A stretch of 24,400 nt of DNA, from positions 1 through 24,400 of the IMG/VR virus record IMGVR_UViG_3300035698_008003. The stretch is one strand, 5' to 3'. Within the stretch, counting starts at the first letter, position 1. Every line of letters starts with the position of its first letter. Source of the stretch: a virus. Of the stretch, positions 14,118-20,496 are shown in pieces. A program made the position numbers and the translations under genes. The notes under the pieces are model-generated. The model did no database searches. It was not told the origin of the DNA and was given only the letters and a program-made list of their open reading frames with translations.

Positions 14118-14131
14118 GGGCAATTAAGCCC
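14118..14131 (+). promoter_or_regulatory. 5'-terminal mRNA hairpin
   Basis: GGGC-AATTAA-GCCC hairpin (14118-14121 with 14128-14131) within about five bases of the predicted transcript start and before the AGGAGG site at 14138-14143. A GCCAG direct repeat flanks the ribosome binding site. Confidence 0.4.
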
Positions 14132-14150
14132 AGCCAGAGGAGGCAGCCAG

Positions 14151-14594
14151 ATGAAAAACACTAAGTTCAAAACAGTAAAAGAAGGTGAAATGCTCCGTAT
14201 TATCGCACTTAAAGATTTTGGAATTGTAAGCAAGGGCGACAAGGGCGGTTTAATTGAGAAAAAAGAAAACCTATCTATTTACGGCAGTGCTTGGGTTTAC
14301 GGCGATGCTCGGGTTTCCGGCGATGCTCGGGTTTCCGGCGATGCTCAGGTTTACAAGGTTTCTAATATTTCTGGATTAAAATACAATGTACCAGCTTATA
14401 ATGGTTTTATACAAATAGGTTGCGAACTACATACATTTGATGAATGGGCTAAATTCACCAACAAAGAAATACTTGCAATGGACGGTAAGGACGGCTTAAA
14501 GTGGTGGAAAGAGTATAAACCTGTTATCACTCCGATTGCTAAATTGCATATCAAAAAGGTTAAAAAAATATCAAAGGCAAAGGAAATAAAATGA
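14151..14594 (+). CDS. hexapeptide-repeat (beta-helix) early phage protein
   Basis: 147 residues, AGGAGG seven bases before ATG. A head 'KTVKEGEMLRIIALKDFG' and 'GDKGGLIEKKENLSIYGSAW' lead into hexapeptide-type repeats 'VYGDARVSGDARVSGDAQVY' (about 50-69), as in left-handed beta-helix proteins. A C-terminal domain follows with 'IQIGCELHTFDEWAKF' and 'GLKWWKEYKPVI', a combination recurrent in phage and prophage proteins. The repeat block is short compared with relatives that carry many copies. The 18-base repeat units are nearly identical in DNA. Function unknown; first gene of the rightward transcript. Confidence 0.75.
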   Translation: MKNTKFKTVKEGEMLRIIALKDFGIVSKGDKGGLIEKKENLSIYGSAWVYGDARVSGDARVSGDAQVYKVSNISGLKYNVPAYNGFIQIGCELHTFDEWAKFTNKEILAMDGKDGLKWWKEYKPVITPIAKLHIKKVKKISKAKEIK

Positions 14595-14680
14595 AAACTT
14601 ATCACCGATCATTCACCCGTCGCACAGCGCAGCTACTCAAGCCAGCGAAAGCCAAAGTTTACATATCACCGCTAAAATAG
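14591..14680 (+). CDS. basic 29-residue microprotein
   Basis: Starts by ATGA overlap with the preceding stop and has AAAGGA upstream. Reads M-K-T-Y-H-R-S-F-T-R-R-T then 'AQLLKPAKAKVYISPLK'; strongly basic, no acidic residue at all, so RNA or DNA contact is conceivable. No family recognised. Confidence 0.5.
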   Translation: MKTYHRSFTRRTAQLLKPAKAKVYISPLK

Positions 14681-14689
14681 GAGCTGGTA

Positions 14690-14779
14690 ATGGGTAAAGG
14701 GCATAAGCCACGACCCGTAAGTAAAAACTACGGCAAGAACTACGACATAGCGTTTAAACATAAGCCAAAGGAGAAATAA
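14690..14779 (+). CDS. conserved phage microprotein ('GKGxKPRPVS' type)
   Basis: 29 residues: 'MGKGHKPRPVSKNYGKNYD' then 'IAFKHKPKEK'. The K-P-R-P-V-S followed by Y-G-x-N-Y-D-x-x-F pattern recurs in tiny phage proteins of unknown role. A GGAG site lies five bases before the ATG. Confidence 0.6.
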   Translation: MGKGHKPRPVSKNYGKNYDIAFKHKPKEK

Positions 14780-14780
14780 C

Positions 14781-14870
14781 ATGCTAGGCGAAATACTAAC
14801 AATAATCGGGCTATGCTTGATTTTGGCGTCAGTAATACTAAGTGCAATTCACAAGGAGAATGACAAATGA
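14781..14870 (+). CDS. one-pass membrane microprotein
   Basis: 29 residues: a short 'MLGE' head, a continuous hydrophobic stretch 'ILTIIGLCLILASVILSAI' (residues 5-23) long enough to span a membrane once, and a charged tail 'HKENDK'. AAAGGAG precedes it and the next gene starts by ATGA overlap. It could be an inner-membrane effector of early infection; no family is recognised. Confidence 0.55.
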   Translation: MLGEILTIIGLCLILASVILSAIHKENDK

Positions 14871-14992
14871 TTATCACTATCGACGGAAAACACAAAGTAA
14901 AAATTGAATCCAAAAATTTATATAAACAACTCAAGCTATACGAAAAACACGGTTGGAAAATAACCGAAATTGAAACGGGAGATAAACAATGA
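14867..14992 (+). CDS. hypothetical 41-residue protein
   Basis: Begins by ATGA overlap with the previous gene after AAGGAG, and ends by ATGA overlap with the next. 'MIITIDGKHKVKIESKN' is an amphipathic beta-hairpin pattern, followed by a helix 'LYKQLKLYEKHGWKITEIE'. Compact alpha/beta microprotein, unknown function. Confidence 0.55.
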   Translation: MIITIDGKHKVKIESKNLYKQLKLYEKHGWKITEIETGDKQ

Positions 14993-15198
14993 CTACATTT
15001 GACCAGGTAACGGCAATTCAAATCGAACACTATCGGAAGTCGCGACAGCGCAGAAAGCTACGTGAACGGTTAGAAGCTGAACGAACACGCCTAGAACAAA
15101 GCTGGCTGTCGAGAAGTCCCGGAGCTGGTTACAATATAGCACAGAAGCTTAAACGACTTGACAACCGCATTGGAGGACTAAATGGAAAAGCATTGTGA
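14989..15198 (+). CDS. hypothetical basic coiled-coil protein
   Basis: 69 residues, starting in the previous gene's stop (ATGA) with GGGAG upstream. Long Arg/Glu/Leu helix 'RKSRQRRKLRERLEAERTRL' (16-35), then 'GAGYNIAQKLKRLDNRIGGL'. Probably a helical hairpin; possible nucleic-acid or protein binder. No family recognised. Confidence 0.55.
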   Translation: MTTFDQVTAIQIEHYRKSRQRRKLRERLEAERTRLEQSWLSRSPGAGYNIAQKLKRLDNRIGGLNGKAL

Positions 15199-15331
15199 AT
15201 CATGGAATGAAATGAAAGCTCAAAAGCGAATAGCGTTTAAGCGGTTTATTCTTATTAAATCGCTGCGTGCCTTTGCGTTTCTGCTTTTTATCGTAGTTAC
15301 TTTTGTGTTAATTATCATATATGGAGATTGA
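15182..15331 (+). CDS. one-pass membrane microprotein with basic cytoplasmic head
   Basis: 49 residues in another frame, overlapping the preceding gene by 17 bases; GGAGG lies six bases before the ATG. A polar, basic N-terminus ('MKAQKRIAFKRFILIKSL' region) precedes a hydrophobic helix 'AFAFLLFIVVTFVLIIIYG' (30-48), so the N-terminus should remain inside by the positive-inside rule. Second membrane microprotein in this cluster. Confidence 0.55.
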   Translation: MEKHCESWNEMKAQKRIAFKRFILIKSLRAFAFLLFIVVTFVLIIIYGD

Positions 15332-15334
15332 ATT

Positions 15335-15760
15335 ATGACTTGTGGAAAAAACAAAAGACATAACTATAAAGGTGTTGGTGGTATCTGTACTACTTGTGGA
15401 TTTACCCAAAAACAAGTGGCATCAAAAAATACAATGGAATGGATTAAAAACAACCCCTGCAGGGTTAAGATTAATCGATCAAGACAAAAAGCATACAAAG
15501 AAGAAGAATTAAAGCTTTCATTAAAAGCTCTTAAAAAATCAAAATACAAATCTCCAGACAGCGCGATCAAGGCTTATTGTCGGGGAATGTGTAAATATCC
15601 CGGTATGGCGCAAGAAATAACACGGTTAAATTCAGGAATATATTGCACAAAAAAAGATTGTCCATTGTATCCATTCAGATATGGGAATCCACACAGAATA
15701 TTAATTAGTAAAAAAATTAATAACATAAACAAAACAATCAACAAAGGGGCTGCCAAGTGA
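15335..15760 (+). CDS. two-zinc-site phage protein
   Basis: 141 residues. N-terminal zinc ribbon with 'GICTTCGF' (Cys18, Cys21, perhaps with Cys3 and His9). A lysine-rich middle follows, then a second Cys cluster: 'AIKAYCRGMCKYPGMAQEIT' (Cys82, Cys86) and 'YCTKKDCPLYPFRYGNP' (Cys104, Cys109). The 'DCPLYPFRxGNP' ending is recurrent in phage proteins where it accompanies a Cys4 cluster. Likely nucleic-acid binding. GGAG lies upstream; the next gene starts at its stop. Confidence 0.65.
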   Translation: MTCGKNKRHNYKGVGGICTTCGFTQKQVASKNTMEWIKNNPCRVKINRSRQKAYKEEELKLSLKALKKSKYKSPDSAIKAYCRGMCKYPGMAQEITRLNSGIYCTKKDCPLYPFRYGNPHRILISKKINNINKTINKGAAK

Positions 15761-15963
15761 CTAAACTATGCAGCAGGTGCGGACTAGAACCTAGAGCCAA
15801 CGCAAGCTCATGGTGTCGGCTATGCCAGCGTGAATACGCAAAGCAACGCAGGGCTAGAGGTGATTACGTCCGACCCGATCATTTACACAAAAGGTCAAAG
15901 AGGCGGTTTACTGGCGCACAGCCTAAAGGTACTCACACAATGCAACCTAACTTTACTTGGTAA
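15757..15963 (+). CDS. zinc-ribbon microprotein with GTG start
   Basis: 68 residues from a GTG overlapping the previous stop (GTGA) with AAAGGGG upstream. 'LCSRCGLEPR' (Cys5, Cys8) and 'WCRLCQREYAKQRRARGDY' (Cys20, Cys23) form a compact C2C2 site with a basic helix after it, the layout of small phage DNA-binding zinc fingers related to HNH-associated knuckles. No catalytic HNH residues follow. Confidence 0.65.
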   Translation: MTKLCSRCGLEPRANASSWCRLCQREYAKQRRARGDYVRPDHLHKRSKRRFTGAQPKGTHTMQPNFTW

Positions 15964-15974
15964 GGAGATATACA

Positions 15975-16361
15975 ATGCACAAATTAATAAAAAAACAAAT
16001 AAAAACCGAAAAGAAAGGGACTAAGGCTCTTATCAAACTGTTAAAAAACGTAAACCCAGAACTTTTACGCTTAGGTGGGGATATTTCTTGTTTTATGGGA
16101 GATGTGGACATTTGTTTTAAGTGTAAAGATTATGATGAATTTTTAATAAAACTTGGCAGTGTTCAACGAACAATTAAACTTAAAATCGGAACGTATTGGA
16201 TTCCCTATGATGGTTTGGTGTGTGTTTCATATAAGGATGAAAAAAAGCGTTCTTTAAGGTTCAGTATTGCTGGCGATGAAAAAAACACCATTGAGAGAAT
16301 ATCTAAAGGCAAATGTCAAGTTACCGAAGAAACAAAACAAACCGTAACGTGTGGAATATAA
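15975..16361 (+). CDS. hypothetical alpha/beta protein
   Basis: 128 residues from the ATG at 15975, seven bases after AAGGAG; an in-frame ATG at 15957 is less well served. A basic N-terminal helix precedes 'LLRLGGDISCFMGDVDICFK', a cysteine pair 'CFKCKDY', and beta strands ('TYWIPYDGLVCVSYKDEKK'). Not a canonical zinc ribbon. Family not recognised. Part of the rightward early string. Confidence 0.6.
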   Translation: MHKLIKKQIKTEKKGTKALIKLLKNVNPELLRLGGDISCFMGDVDICFKCKDYDEFLIKLGSVQRTIKLKIGTYWIPYDGLVCVSYKDEKKRSLRFSIAGDEKNTIERISKGKCQVTEETKQTVTCGI

Positions 16362-16375
16362 CAACAGGAGATAAC

Positions 16376-16519
16376 GTGACCGAAAAACGCTGTACACTTT
16401 GCGGACATATCATACAAAAGTCAGAGAAAAACGCAGAGCAGAGCCGGATCAACGGGCGGAATCGTAAGATAGACCCGAATAGCGCAAGGCAAAAGAAGCT
16501 CAAATCAAAGGCAAATTAA
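16376..16519 (+). CDS. zinc-knuckle basic microprotein with GTG start
   Basis: 47 residues from a GTG five bases after CAGGAG; upstream in-frame ATG at 16313 lies deep in the previous gene and has no site. 'MTEKRCTLCGHII' holds one CxxC pair; the rest is basic ('RINGRNRKIDPNSARQKKLK'). Probably binds nucleic acid. Only one knuckle is present, so a metal site would need a dimer. Confidence 0.5.
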   Translation: MTEKRCTLCGHIIQKSEKNAEQSRINGRNRKIDPNSARQKKLKSKAN

Positions 16520-16530
16520 CTTTTTTTAGC

Positions 16531-16565
16531 AAAACGCTTGAATATGACGTTTTAGCGTATATACT
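16531..16565 (+). promoter_or_regulatory. candidate internal promoter with overlapping inverted repeat
   Basis: TTGAAT (16538-16543), 16-base spacer, TATACT (16560-16565). An inverted repeat AAAACG...CGTTTT (16531-16536 with 16548-16553) straddles the -35 box and could be an operator. It lies in the only 67-base gap of the early string, just before a gene with a good ribosome binding site. Confidence 0.4.
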
Positions 16566-16586
16566 AAATTAACAAGGAGTAGGATT

Positions 16587-16739
16587 ATGAAGTTTGAAAT
16601 ACACGGAACAGGAATAGACGGCGTGGAAGACAGCGTTGTAATTGAGGGATCAACTATAACCGAATGTCAAGAAAAAGCTAAAGAAGCAACAGATAGTCGT
16701 GGTTGGACGGATTGCTGGAGTACACAATTAACTGATTAA
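16587..16739 (+). CDS. hypothetical 50-residue protein
   Basis: AAGGAG lies eight bases before ATG. 'MKFEIHGTGIDGVEDSVVIE' is a beta-hairpin-like start, followed by a short helix ('TECQEKAKEATDSRGW') and 'TDCWSTQLTD'. Acidic overall. This strand-helix-strand layout is common in small phage proteins of unknown role. Confidence 0.55.
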   Translation: MKFEIHGTGIDGVEDSVVIEGSTITECQEKAKEATDSRGWTDCWSTQLTD

Positions 16740-16751
16740 CAAGGAGGCAAT

Positions 16752-17015
16752 ATGACACTCGCACAAGAAACCGCAATACTCCGAAGGGTTCGCAAACTTG
16801 ACAAGTCAAAAGCCAATGTATGTATAAGTCGCTCTGGAAATACTGGAACATTTGAAATAAGCGTTCACGAAAAAATGTCAGGTAAACACATTAGACGTGT
16901 ATATAGGTTTTTGGGTAGTGAAAAACAAAACGGGTGTATTGGATTTAACGATTATGACAAGGCTATCCGTGTACTCGACAAAATGATTGAACAATATCAA
17001 CAGGAGGCAATATGA
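16752..17015 (+). CDS. hypothetical 87-residue protein
   Basis: AAGGAGG five bases before ATG. Two helices ('LAQETAILRRVRKLDKSK' and 'YDKAIRVLDKMIEQYQQEA') flank an antiparallel sheet ('NVCISRSGNTGTFEISVHE', 'HIRRVYRFLG'). Looks like a small alpha-beta-alpha domain; no family recognised. Its translation start region is nearly identical to that of the next gene. Confidence 0.6.
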   Translation: MTLAQETAILRRVRKLDKSKANVCISRSGNTGTFEISVHEKMSGKHIRRVYRFLGSEKQNGCIGFNDYDKAIRVLDKMIEQYQQEAI

Positions 17016-17182
17016 ACAATCCACAACACTTTGCAAGCGCACAATGGCGGTATGAGAATCAAGAGCCTGATGACGATGGCGACGTAGTAGAAGAAATGGA
17101 CTGTCCCGAGTGCGGCACGGAGGTAAACTTACGGTACGGCAAAGGCACTTGTACTGGGTGTCAAACTGAATGTGAATATTAA
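17012..17182 (+). CDS. acidic zinc-ribbon microprotein
   Basis: 56 residues, overlapping the previous stop by ATGA, with CAGGAGG upstream. A 30-residue acidic head ('NQEPDDDGDVVEEMD') is followed by a rubredoxin-type pair of knuckles, 'CPECGTEV' (Cys31, Cys34) and 'CTGCQTEC' (Cys47, Cys50, extra Cys54). The acidic head makes DNA mimicry or protein binding more plausible than DNA binding. Confidence 0.65.
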   Translation: MNNPQHFASAQWRYENQEPDDDGDVVEEMDCPECGTEVNLRYGKGTCTGCQTECEY

Positions 17183-17198
17183 CCAAAGGAGAAGTGAG

Positions 17199-17315
17199 AT
17201 GAAAGAGCAAAAAGTAGTAATGGTTGGATATAAGGGATTTGATTATAATTTTAAATGCCTAAAAAAGCAGTATAAGGAAAATACAGTTTTCAGCTGTTGT
17301 TATGTGCGCAGGTAA
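17199..17315 (+). pseudogene. truncated DUF7666-like gene
   Basis: 38 residues after an AAAGGAG site. 'VVMVGYKGFDYNFKCLKKQY' then 'KENTVF' resembles the first 25-30 residues of the DUF7666 family, whose members typically read GYKGFNKDLTCRGFQYEVGKxYE and continue for well over 100 residues. Here the frame stops after 'SCCYVRR'. It is either a remnant or a very short derivative. Confidence 0.5.
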
Positions 17316-17322
17316 CAACTCA

Positions 17323-17487
17323 ATGGCTAAAGCAAAAAAAGGCTCATGGATAACTCTAGCAGAGTGGAAAGATATTAACGGGAAATATATTCCAGTTTGT
17401 GTTAAAACGGCAAAAGTAACAGGCAGAAAAATAAAAGCAGATACTTGGTATATGCTACAAGATGGCAAATTTATAGAAACAAAATAA
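17323..17487 (+). CDS. hypothetical 54-residue protein
   Basis: From the ATG at 17323 with a distant AGG upstream; an in-frame ATG at 17302 would overlap the preceding gene and has no site. 'MAKAKKGSWITLAEWKDING' then 'PVCVKTAKVTGRKIKADTWY' and 'MLQDGKF': a small beta-barrel-like pattern with basic residues. No family recognised; the start is uncertain. Confidence 0.5.
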   Translation: MAKAKKGSWITLAEWKDINGKYIPVCVKTAKVTGRKIKADTWYMLQDGKFIETK

Positions 17488-17509
17488 CAACAAATAAGGA
17501 GCTTGCAAA

Positions 17510-17797
17510 ATGAAAGACATAGACGTATCGATAATCATCAACGACGCTCTTGTTGAACAGCTTAACATTAAGCTAAAGGATATAAAGGATTATTCAACGC
17601 TGGCTAGACTTGGCGCGGATAGTCTGGATTTAGTAGAACTGGACATATTAATCGAAGAAAGTATTGATAAGAAAATAGTTATCGACGATTATTTAGTAAC
17701 AGGCAGAACGACGGTTAAAGAACTAACGGCTTATGTAAAAAACTTAACAGAGGTGGATGTATTGAATTTGAATTTATGCCAACAAAGAAAACAATAA
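17510..17797 (+). CDS. phage-encoded acyl carrier protein
   Basis: 95 residues with GGAG before the ATG. Residues 12-70 follow the AcpP plan helix by helix. The 'DALVEQLNIKLKDI' helix I comes first, then 'LARLGADSLDLVEL' (31-44) with the phosphopantetheine attachment serine Ser38 in DSLD and recognition helix II, then acidic 'LIEESIDKKIVIDD' and 'TTVKELTAYVKNL' as the last helix. Host AcpP is about 78 residues; here a 20-residue tail ('TEVDVLNLNLCQQRKQ') is added. To be active it would need a host holo-ACP synthase. No acyltransferase or ketosynthase is in the window, so it may tap or compete with host lipid synthesis, or act as a docking partner. Confidence 0.85.
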   Translation: MKDIDVSIIINDALVEQLNIKLKDIKDYSTLARLGADSLDLVELDILIEESIDKKIVIDDYLVTGRTTVKELTAYVKNLTEVDVLNLNLCQQRKQ

Positions 17798-17814
17798 CCA
17801 AAAGGATTAAAAAC

Positions 17815-18174
17815 ATGTTTAAATCATTCAACACTAGACTTATTGAAAATCTCGAAAAACAAATTGAAAAACAGTCCGCGAGAATTAGGGATTTAGAACG
17901 AACTGAAAGCACAAAAGTAAATAGTATTGCAACCCTGCAACAACAAGCTGGCTGTGGAATTGAGCATGAAACAGAGCGAGATATTACGGATTCAGCACCA
18001 TATCCCTGGCTCGAACGCGAACACTTTGAAACCTGCACCATCTGTGGAAAAGTATTGCGCAAGTTCGACACCAAGCTGGAAGCCGACGAGCGCGAAGCGG
18101 AGATACTGCAAGATGTAGCCGACAAGGCAAAGCGGGCGGTTAGAGAAGCAAAAGCAAAAAACAAGGAGGCGTAA
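17815..18174 (+). CDS. hypothetical coiled-coil protein with a zinc half-knuckle
   Basis: 119 residues from the ATG at 17815, eight bases after AAAAGGA; an in-frame ATG at 17776 inside the acyl carrier gene lacks a close site. An N-terminal coiled coil ('FNTRLIENLEKQIEKQSARI') leads to 'HFETCTICGKVLRKFDTK' with a CxxC. A long charged C-terminal helix rich in Glu, Ala, Lys and Arg ends the protein. Its start is only 18 bases after the acyl carrier stop, so the two are co-translated. Role unknown. Confidence 0.6.
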   Translation: MFKSFNTRLIENLEKQIEKQSARIRDLERTESTKVNSIATLQQQAGCGIEHETERDITDSAPYPWLEREHFETCTICGKVLRKFDTKLEADEREAEILQDVADKAKRAVREAKAKNKEA

Positions 18175-18175
18175 A

Positions 18176-18787
18176 ATGAAAGAGCTATTAGCAATTCAAA
18201 GTAAACTCGTAGTACCTAAAAATCAGTTTAATAGTCACGGTGGTTATAAGTTTAGAAGCTGTGAAGATATACTGGAGGCGATTAAACCATTACTGAGCGA
18301 ACACGATTGTTTTGTGGTCATTAATGACGACATAATAGAATCCGGCGGTTTTGTGTTCATAAAAGCAACTGTTGAAATGACAAACAGCGAGGGTAAAACT
18401 ATTACCTCAACCGCATTCGCCCGCCATGCAGATGTACAAAAAGGCATGCAGGCGGCGCAGATTACTGGCAGCACGTCAAGCTATGCCCGCAAGTATGCGT
18501 TAAATGGCTTGTTCTGCATTGACGACACAAAAGATGCCGACGCTACTAATAAGCACGACAAAACCCCTGCAAGGCAACATGCGACAGTTAGCGATGAAAA
18601 GAACACCGTAATATCAAAAGCCAAGCAAAATGCTTTCATAACTGCTGGTAAAAATAGCGGGTATTCAAACGAGCAAATCAAAGAGGCTTTATTCAACGCT
18701 GGATTTAAGACTTCCACCGATATTACAAATGATAAATTTCAACAATTAATAGATAGTTTGAAAAATAAAACGCTAAAGGTTCAGTAA
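18176..18787 (+). CDS. erf: ERF-family single-strand annealing recombinase
   Basis: 203 residues; AAGGAGG before ATG. The ERF core occupies about 1-123, with 'NSHGGYKFRSCEDILEAIKP' (19-38), 'ITSTAFARHADVQKGMQAAQ' (76-95) and the family hallmark 'GSTSSYARKYALNGLFCIDD' (98-117). The C-terminal part is a charged linker and a small helical domain ('KQNAFITAGKNSGYSNEQI'). It anneals complementary single strands during phage recombination, using ends made by the exonuclease encoded next, whose ATG shares a base with its stop. Confidence 0.92.
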   Translation: MKELLAIQSKLVVPKNQFNSHGGYKFRSCEDILEAIKPLLSEHDCFVVINDDIIESGGFVFIKATVEMTNSEGKTITSTAFARHADVQKGMQAAQITGSTSSYARKYALNGLFCIDDTKDADATNKHDKTPARQHATVSDEKNTVISKAKQNAFITAGKNSGYSNEQIKEALFNAGFKTSTDITNDKFQQLIDSLKNKTLKVQ

Positions 18788-19581
18788 TGATTAAGAAAAA
18801 CATATCACGCAAAGAGTATATAGCTCTGCCGGGAATAAACGCTTCCAGCTTAAAGCCGTATTACGAAAGTTCACTTAACGGCAATTATGAAAGCTCTAAA
18901 AAGCGGGTTGAAACGCCAGCTATGCGATTCGGGACTGCTTGCCATTCCTTAATACTTGAGCCGGCGAAGTTTAAAGCCGGTTATGATGTACTTGAGTTAC
19001 CCATAAACGAAAAGACGGGTAAGGAGTACGGATCTGAAACCAAAAAAGCTCAAGAATATATCGCCACATTGCCGACTGATAAAAAGTATTTATCTAGCGA
19101 GGAGTTCGCAACACTAAAGCGGATTGCCACAAACTTTAATTATAACCATGTCGCTACATCAATTATTGAGGACTGCCCCGACAGAGAAATGGCGGTTACT
19201 TGGACTGATGATATTACCGGCAAAGAGTGCAAAGCGTTAATTGACTTTGTCGGCGAAAACATGGCGGGTGATTTAAAAACTGCCCGTGAGATTAAGTTTC
19301 GGAATAACGATGATGATATTGCAAAGGCTATTCGATGGGATTTGATCGGTAACAAAAACCTGTTGCAATTTGCTTTTTACTATGACGGGTTAAAGGCTAA
19401 TAACATTGACGTTGATTTTTATGTGCTATTCGCGCAGAACGGTGGAAACTGCGAAACCCTCGCCGCCATGTTAAGTGAATCATCTATTGAGTACGGGCGT
19501 TCTATGTATAATCGCGCCATGCAAAACATTCTTTCCAAAGATGATAACTATTCCGCATTTAACAAGGTGATTATGATATGA
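18787..19581 (+). CDS. PD-(D/E)XK exonuclease (RecE / DUF3799-like)
   Basis: 264 residues. 'ETPAMRFGTACHSLILEP' (42-59) is the opening box of RecB-type phage exonucleases with His53. 'PDREMAVTW' supplies Glu134. 'CKALIDFVGE' (148-157) holds Asp153 and 'GDLKTA' (161-166) gives the D-x-K core, Asp162 and Lys164. 'LLQFAFYYDGL' is the Q-x-x-x-Y motif. It degrades one strand from double-strand ends to feed ERF annealing. It overlaps the ERF stop by one base and the next start by four (ATGA). Confidence 0.88.
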   Translation: MIKKNISRKEYIALPGINASSLKPYYESSLNGNYESSKKRVETPAMRFGTACHSLILEPAKFKAGYDVLELPINEKTGKEYGSETKKAQEYIATLPTDKKYLSSEEFATLKRIATNFNYNHVATSIIEDCPDREMAVTWTDDITGKECKALIDFVGENMAGDLKTAREIKFRNNDDDIAKAIRWDLIGNKNLLQFAFYYDGLKANNIDVDFYVLFAQNGGNCETLAAMLSESSIEYGRSMYNRAMQNILSKDDNYSAFNKVIMI

Positions 19582-20021
19582 GGAAAACTACGCTAATATA
19601 TAAAATGTCAGATAATAAATCGCAACCCGCCTACCCTAATCAAAAAATAGCGATGGACTCGACTATTCCAGAGGGTACATGGATTCAGGCGGTGTTCAGC
19701 AACATCGAGAACGCCAAGAGTGATAAACAGCTTGGATATTTATATTCAGCTATATACCCGCACTTTGTGGCTCACTATATGCAGACACAGGGTTATATAT
19801 TTCAAATACAAAAGGGTAATGAACTTATCGACATAGAGCCTAATACAATATCGGTTGATTTGTATTTAAAAGCTTTATTTTCAATTCACAAAAGCACAAA
19901 GGAGTTTAAAAAGGAGTTAGCAAGCGTTGAAGATTTAAAAGAATACATAAACTTTCTCGACATGCACAGTATTCAAAAATTTGGTTTTCCAATACCGGAA
20001 GCCAATAAAAAGGAGAAGTAA
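19578..20021 (+). CDS. conserved recombination-module protein
   Basis: 147 residues. 'KSDKQLGYLYSAIYPHFVAH' (about 47-66), 'DLYLKALFSIHKSTKEFKKE' and 'EYINFLDMHSIQKFGFPIPE' follow a pattern frequent in phage proteins encoded between a recombinase and SSB: S-x-x-Q near the start, an L-K-x-x-F box and an I-P-x-P-like end. It resembles NinB/Orf-type helpers in layout, but I cannot assign it firmly. It is translationally coupled on the left (ATGA) and has a spacing of three bases to SSB. Confidence 0.6.
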   Translation: MRKTTLIYKMSDNKSQPAYPNQKIAMDSTIPEGTWIQAVFSNIENAKSDKQLGYLYSAIYPHFVAHYMQTQGYIFQIQKGNELIDIEPNTISVDLYLKALFSIHKSTKEFKKELASVEDLKEYINFLDMHSIQKFGFPIPEANKKEK

Positions 20022-20024
20022 ATA

Positions 20025-20483
20025 ATGTCCTACGATAAAGCAATTATAATCGGTAACATAACTAGACAGCCAGAACTCAAGCATACACCGTCAGGCGTTA
20101 TAGTATGTGAGTTTGGTATCGCAGTAAACAAGAAACGCAAGGGCGAGAATAGGGCGTGTTTCCTTGACGTTGTGTCATTTAACAAAACCGCTGAATTTGT
20201 GCAAAAGTATTTTTGCAAAGGTTCTGAGATTCTCATAGAGGGTGAACATGACTATGAAACTTGGGATGATAAAGACACAGGCAAAAAGCGGTCAAAGATT
20301 AAGATTATAGCTAACCAAGTTAATTTTGTTGGCAAGCGTGAAGATAACCCGCAAGCCACACAGCAACCGCAACCAGCGCAAGAACCGCAATCGCAAGACA
20401 AGAGCTATCCTGGAGAACACGACCAGAGATTCCCAGTTAATCAAGAGTCGGAATTAGACCCTAAAGATGATATCCCATTTTGA
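20025..20483 (+). CDS. ssb: single-stranded DNA-binding protein
   Basis: 152 residues; AAGGAG upstream. OB-fold start 'AIIIGNITRQPELKHTPSG' (6-24) and 'CEFGIAVNKK' (28-37), then 'FLDVVSFNKTAEFVQKYFCK' and 'GSEILIEGEHDYETW', the canonical bacterial SSB pattern. A Gln/Pro-rich disordered tail ends in 'DPKDDIPF', the conserved acidic tip that recruits partner enzymes. It coats single strands in replication and ERF-driven recombination. Confidence 0.95.
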   Translation: MSYDKAIIIGNITRQPELKHTPSGVIVCEFGIAVNKKRKGENRACFLDVVSFNKTAEFVQKYFCKGSEILIEGEHDYETWDDKDTGKKRSKIKIIANQVNFVGKREDNPQATQQPQPAQEPQSQDKSYPGEHDQRFPVNQESELDPKDDIPF

Positions 20484-20496
20484 GCAAAGGAGAAAC

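Noticed and set aside
14297-14350. 18-base repeats as a regulatory repeat
   Set aside because: They are in frame and encode the hexapeptide beta-helix units of the protein at 14151-14594, which explains them.
17715-18194. 159-codon minus-strand open frame opposite the acyl carrier and coiled-coil genes
   Set aside because: Composition (Ser, Ala, Phe, Arg, Cys) is that of an antisense shadow of Lys/Glu/Ala-rich coding, and the plus-strand genes are coupled and carry ribosome sites.
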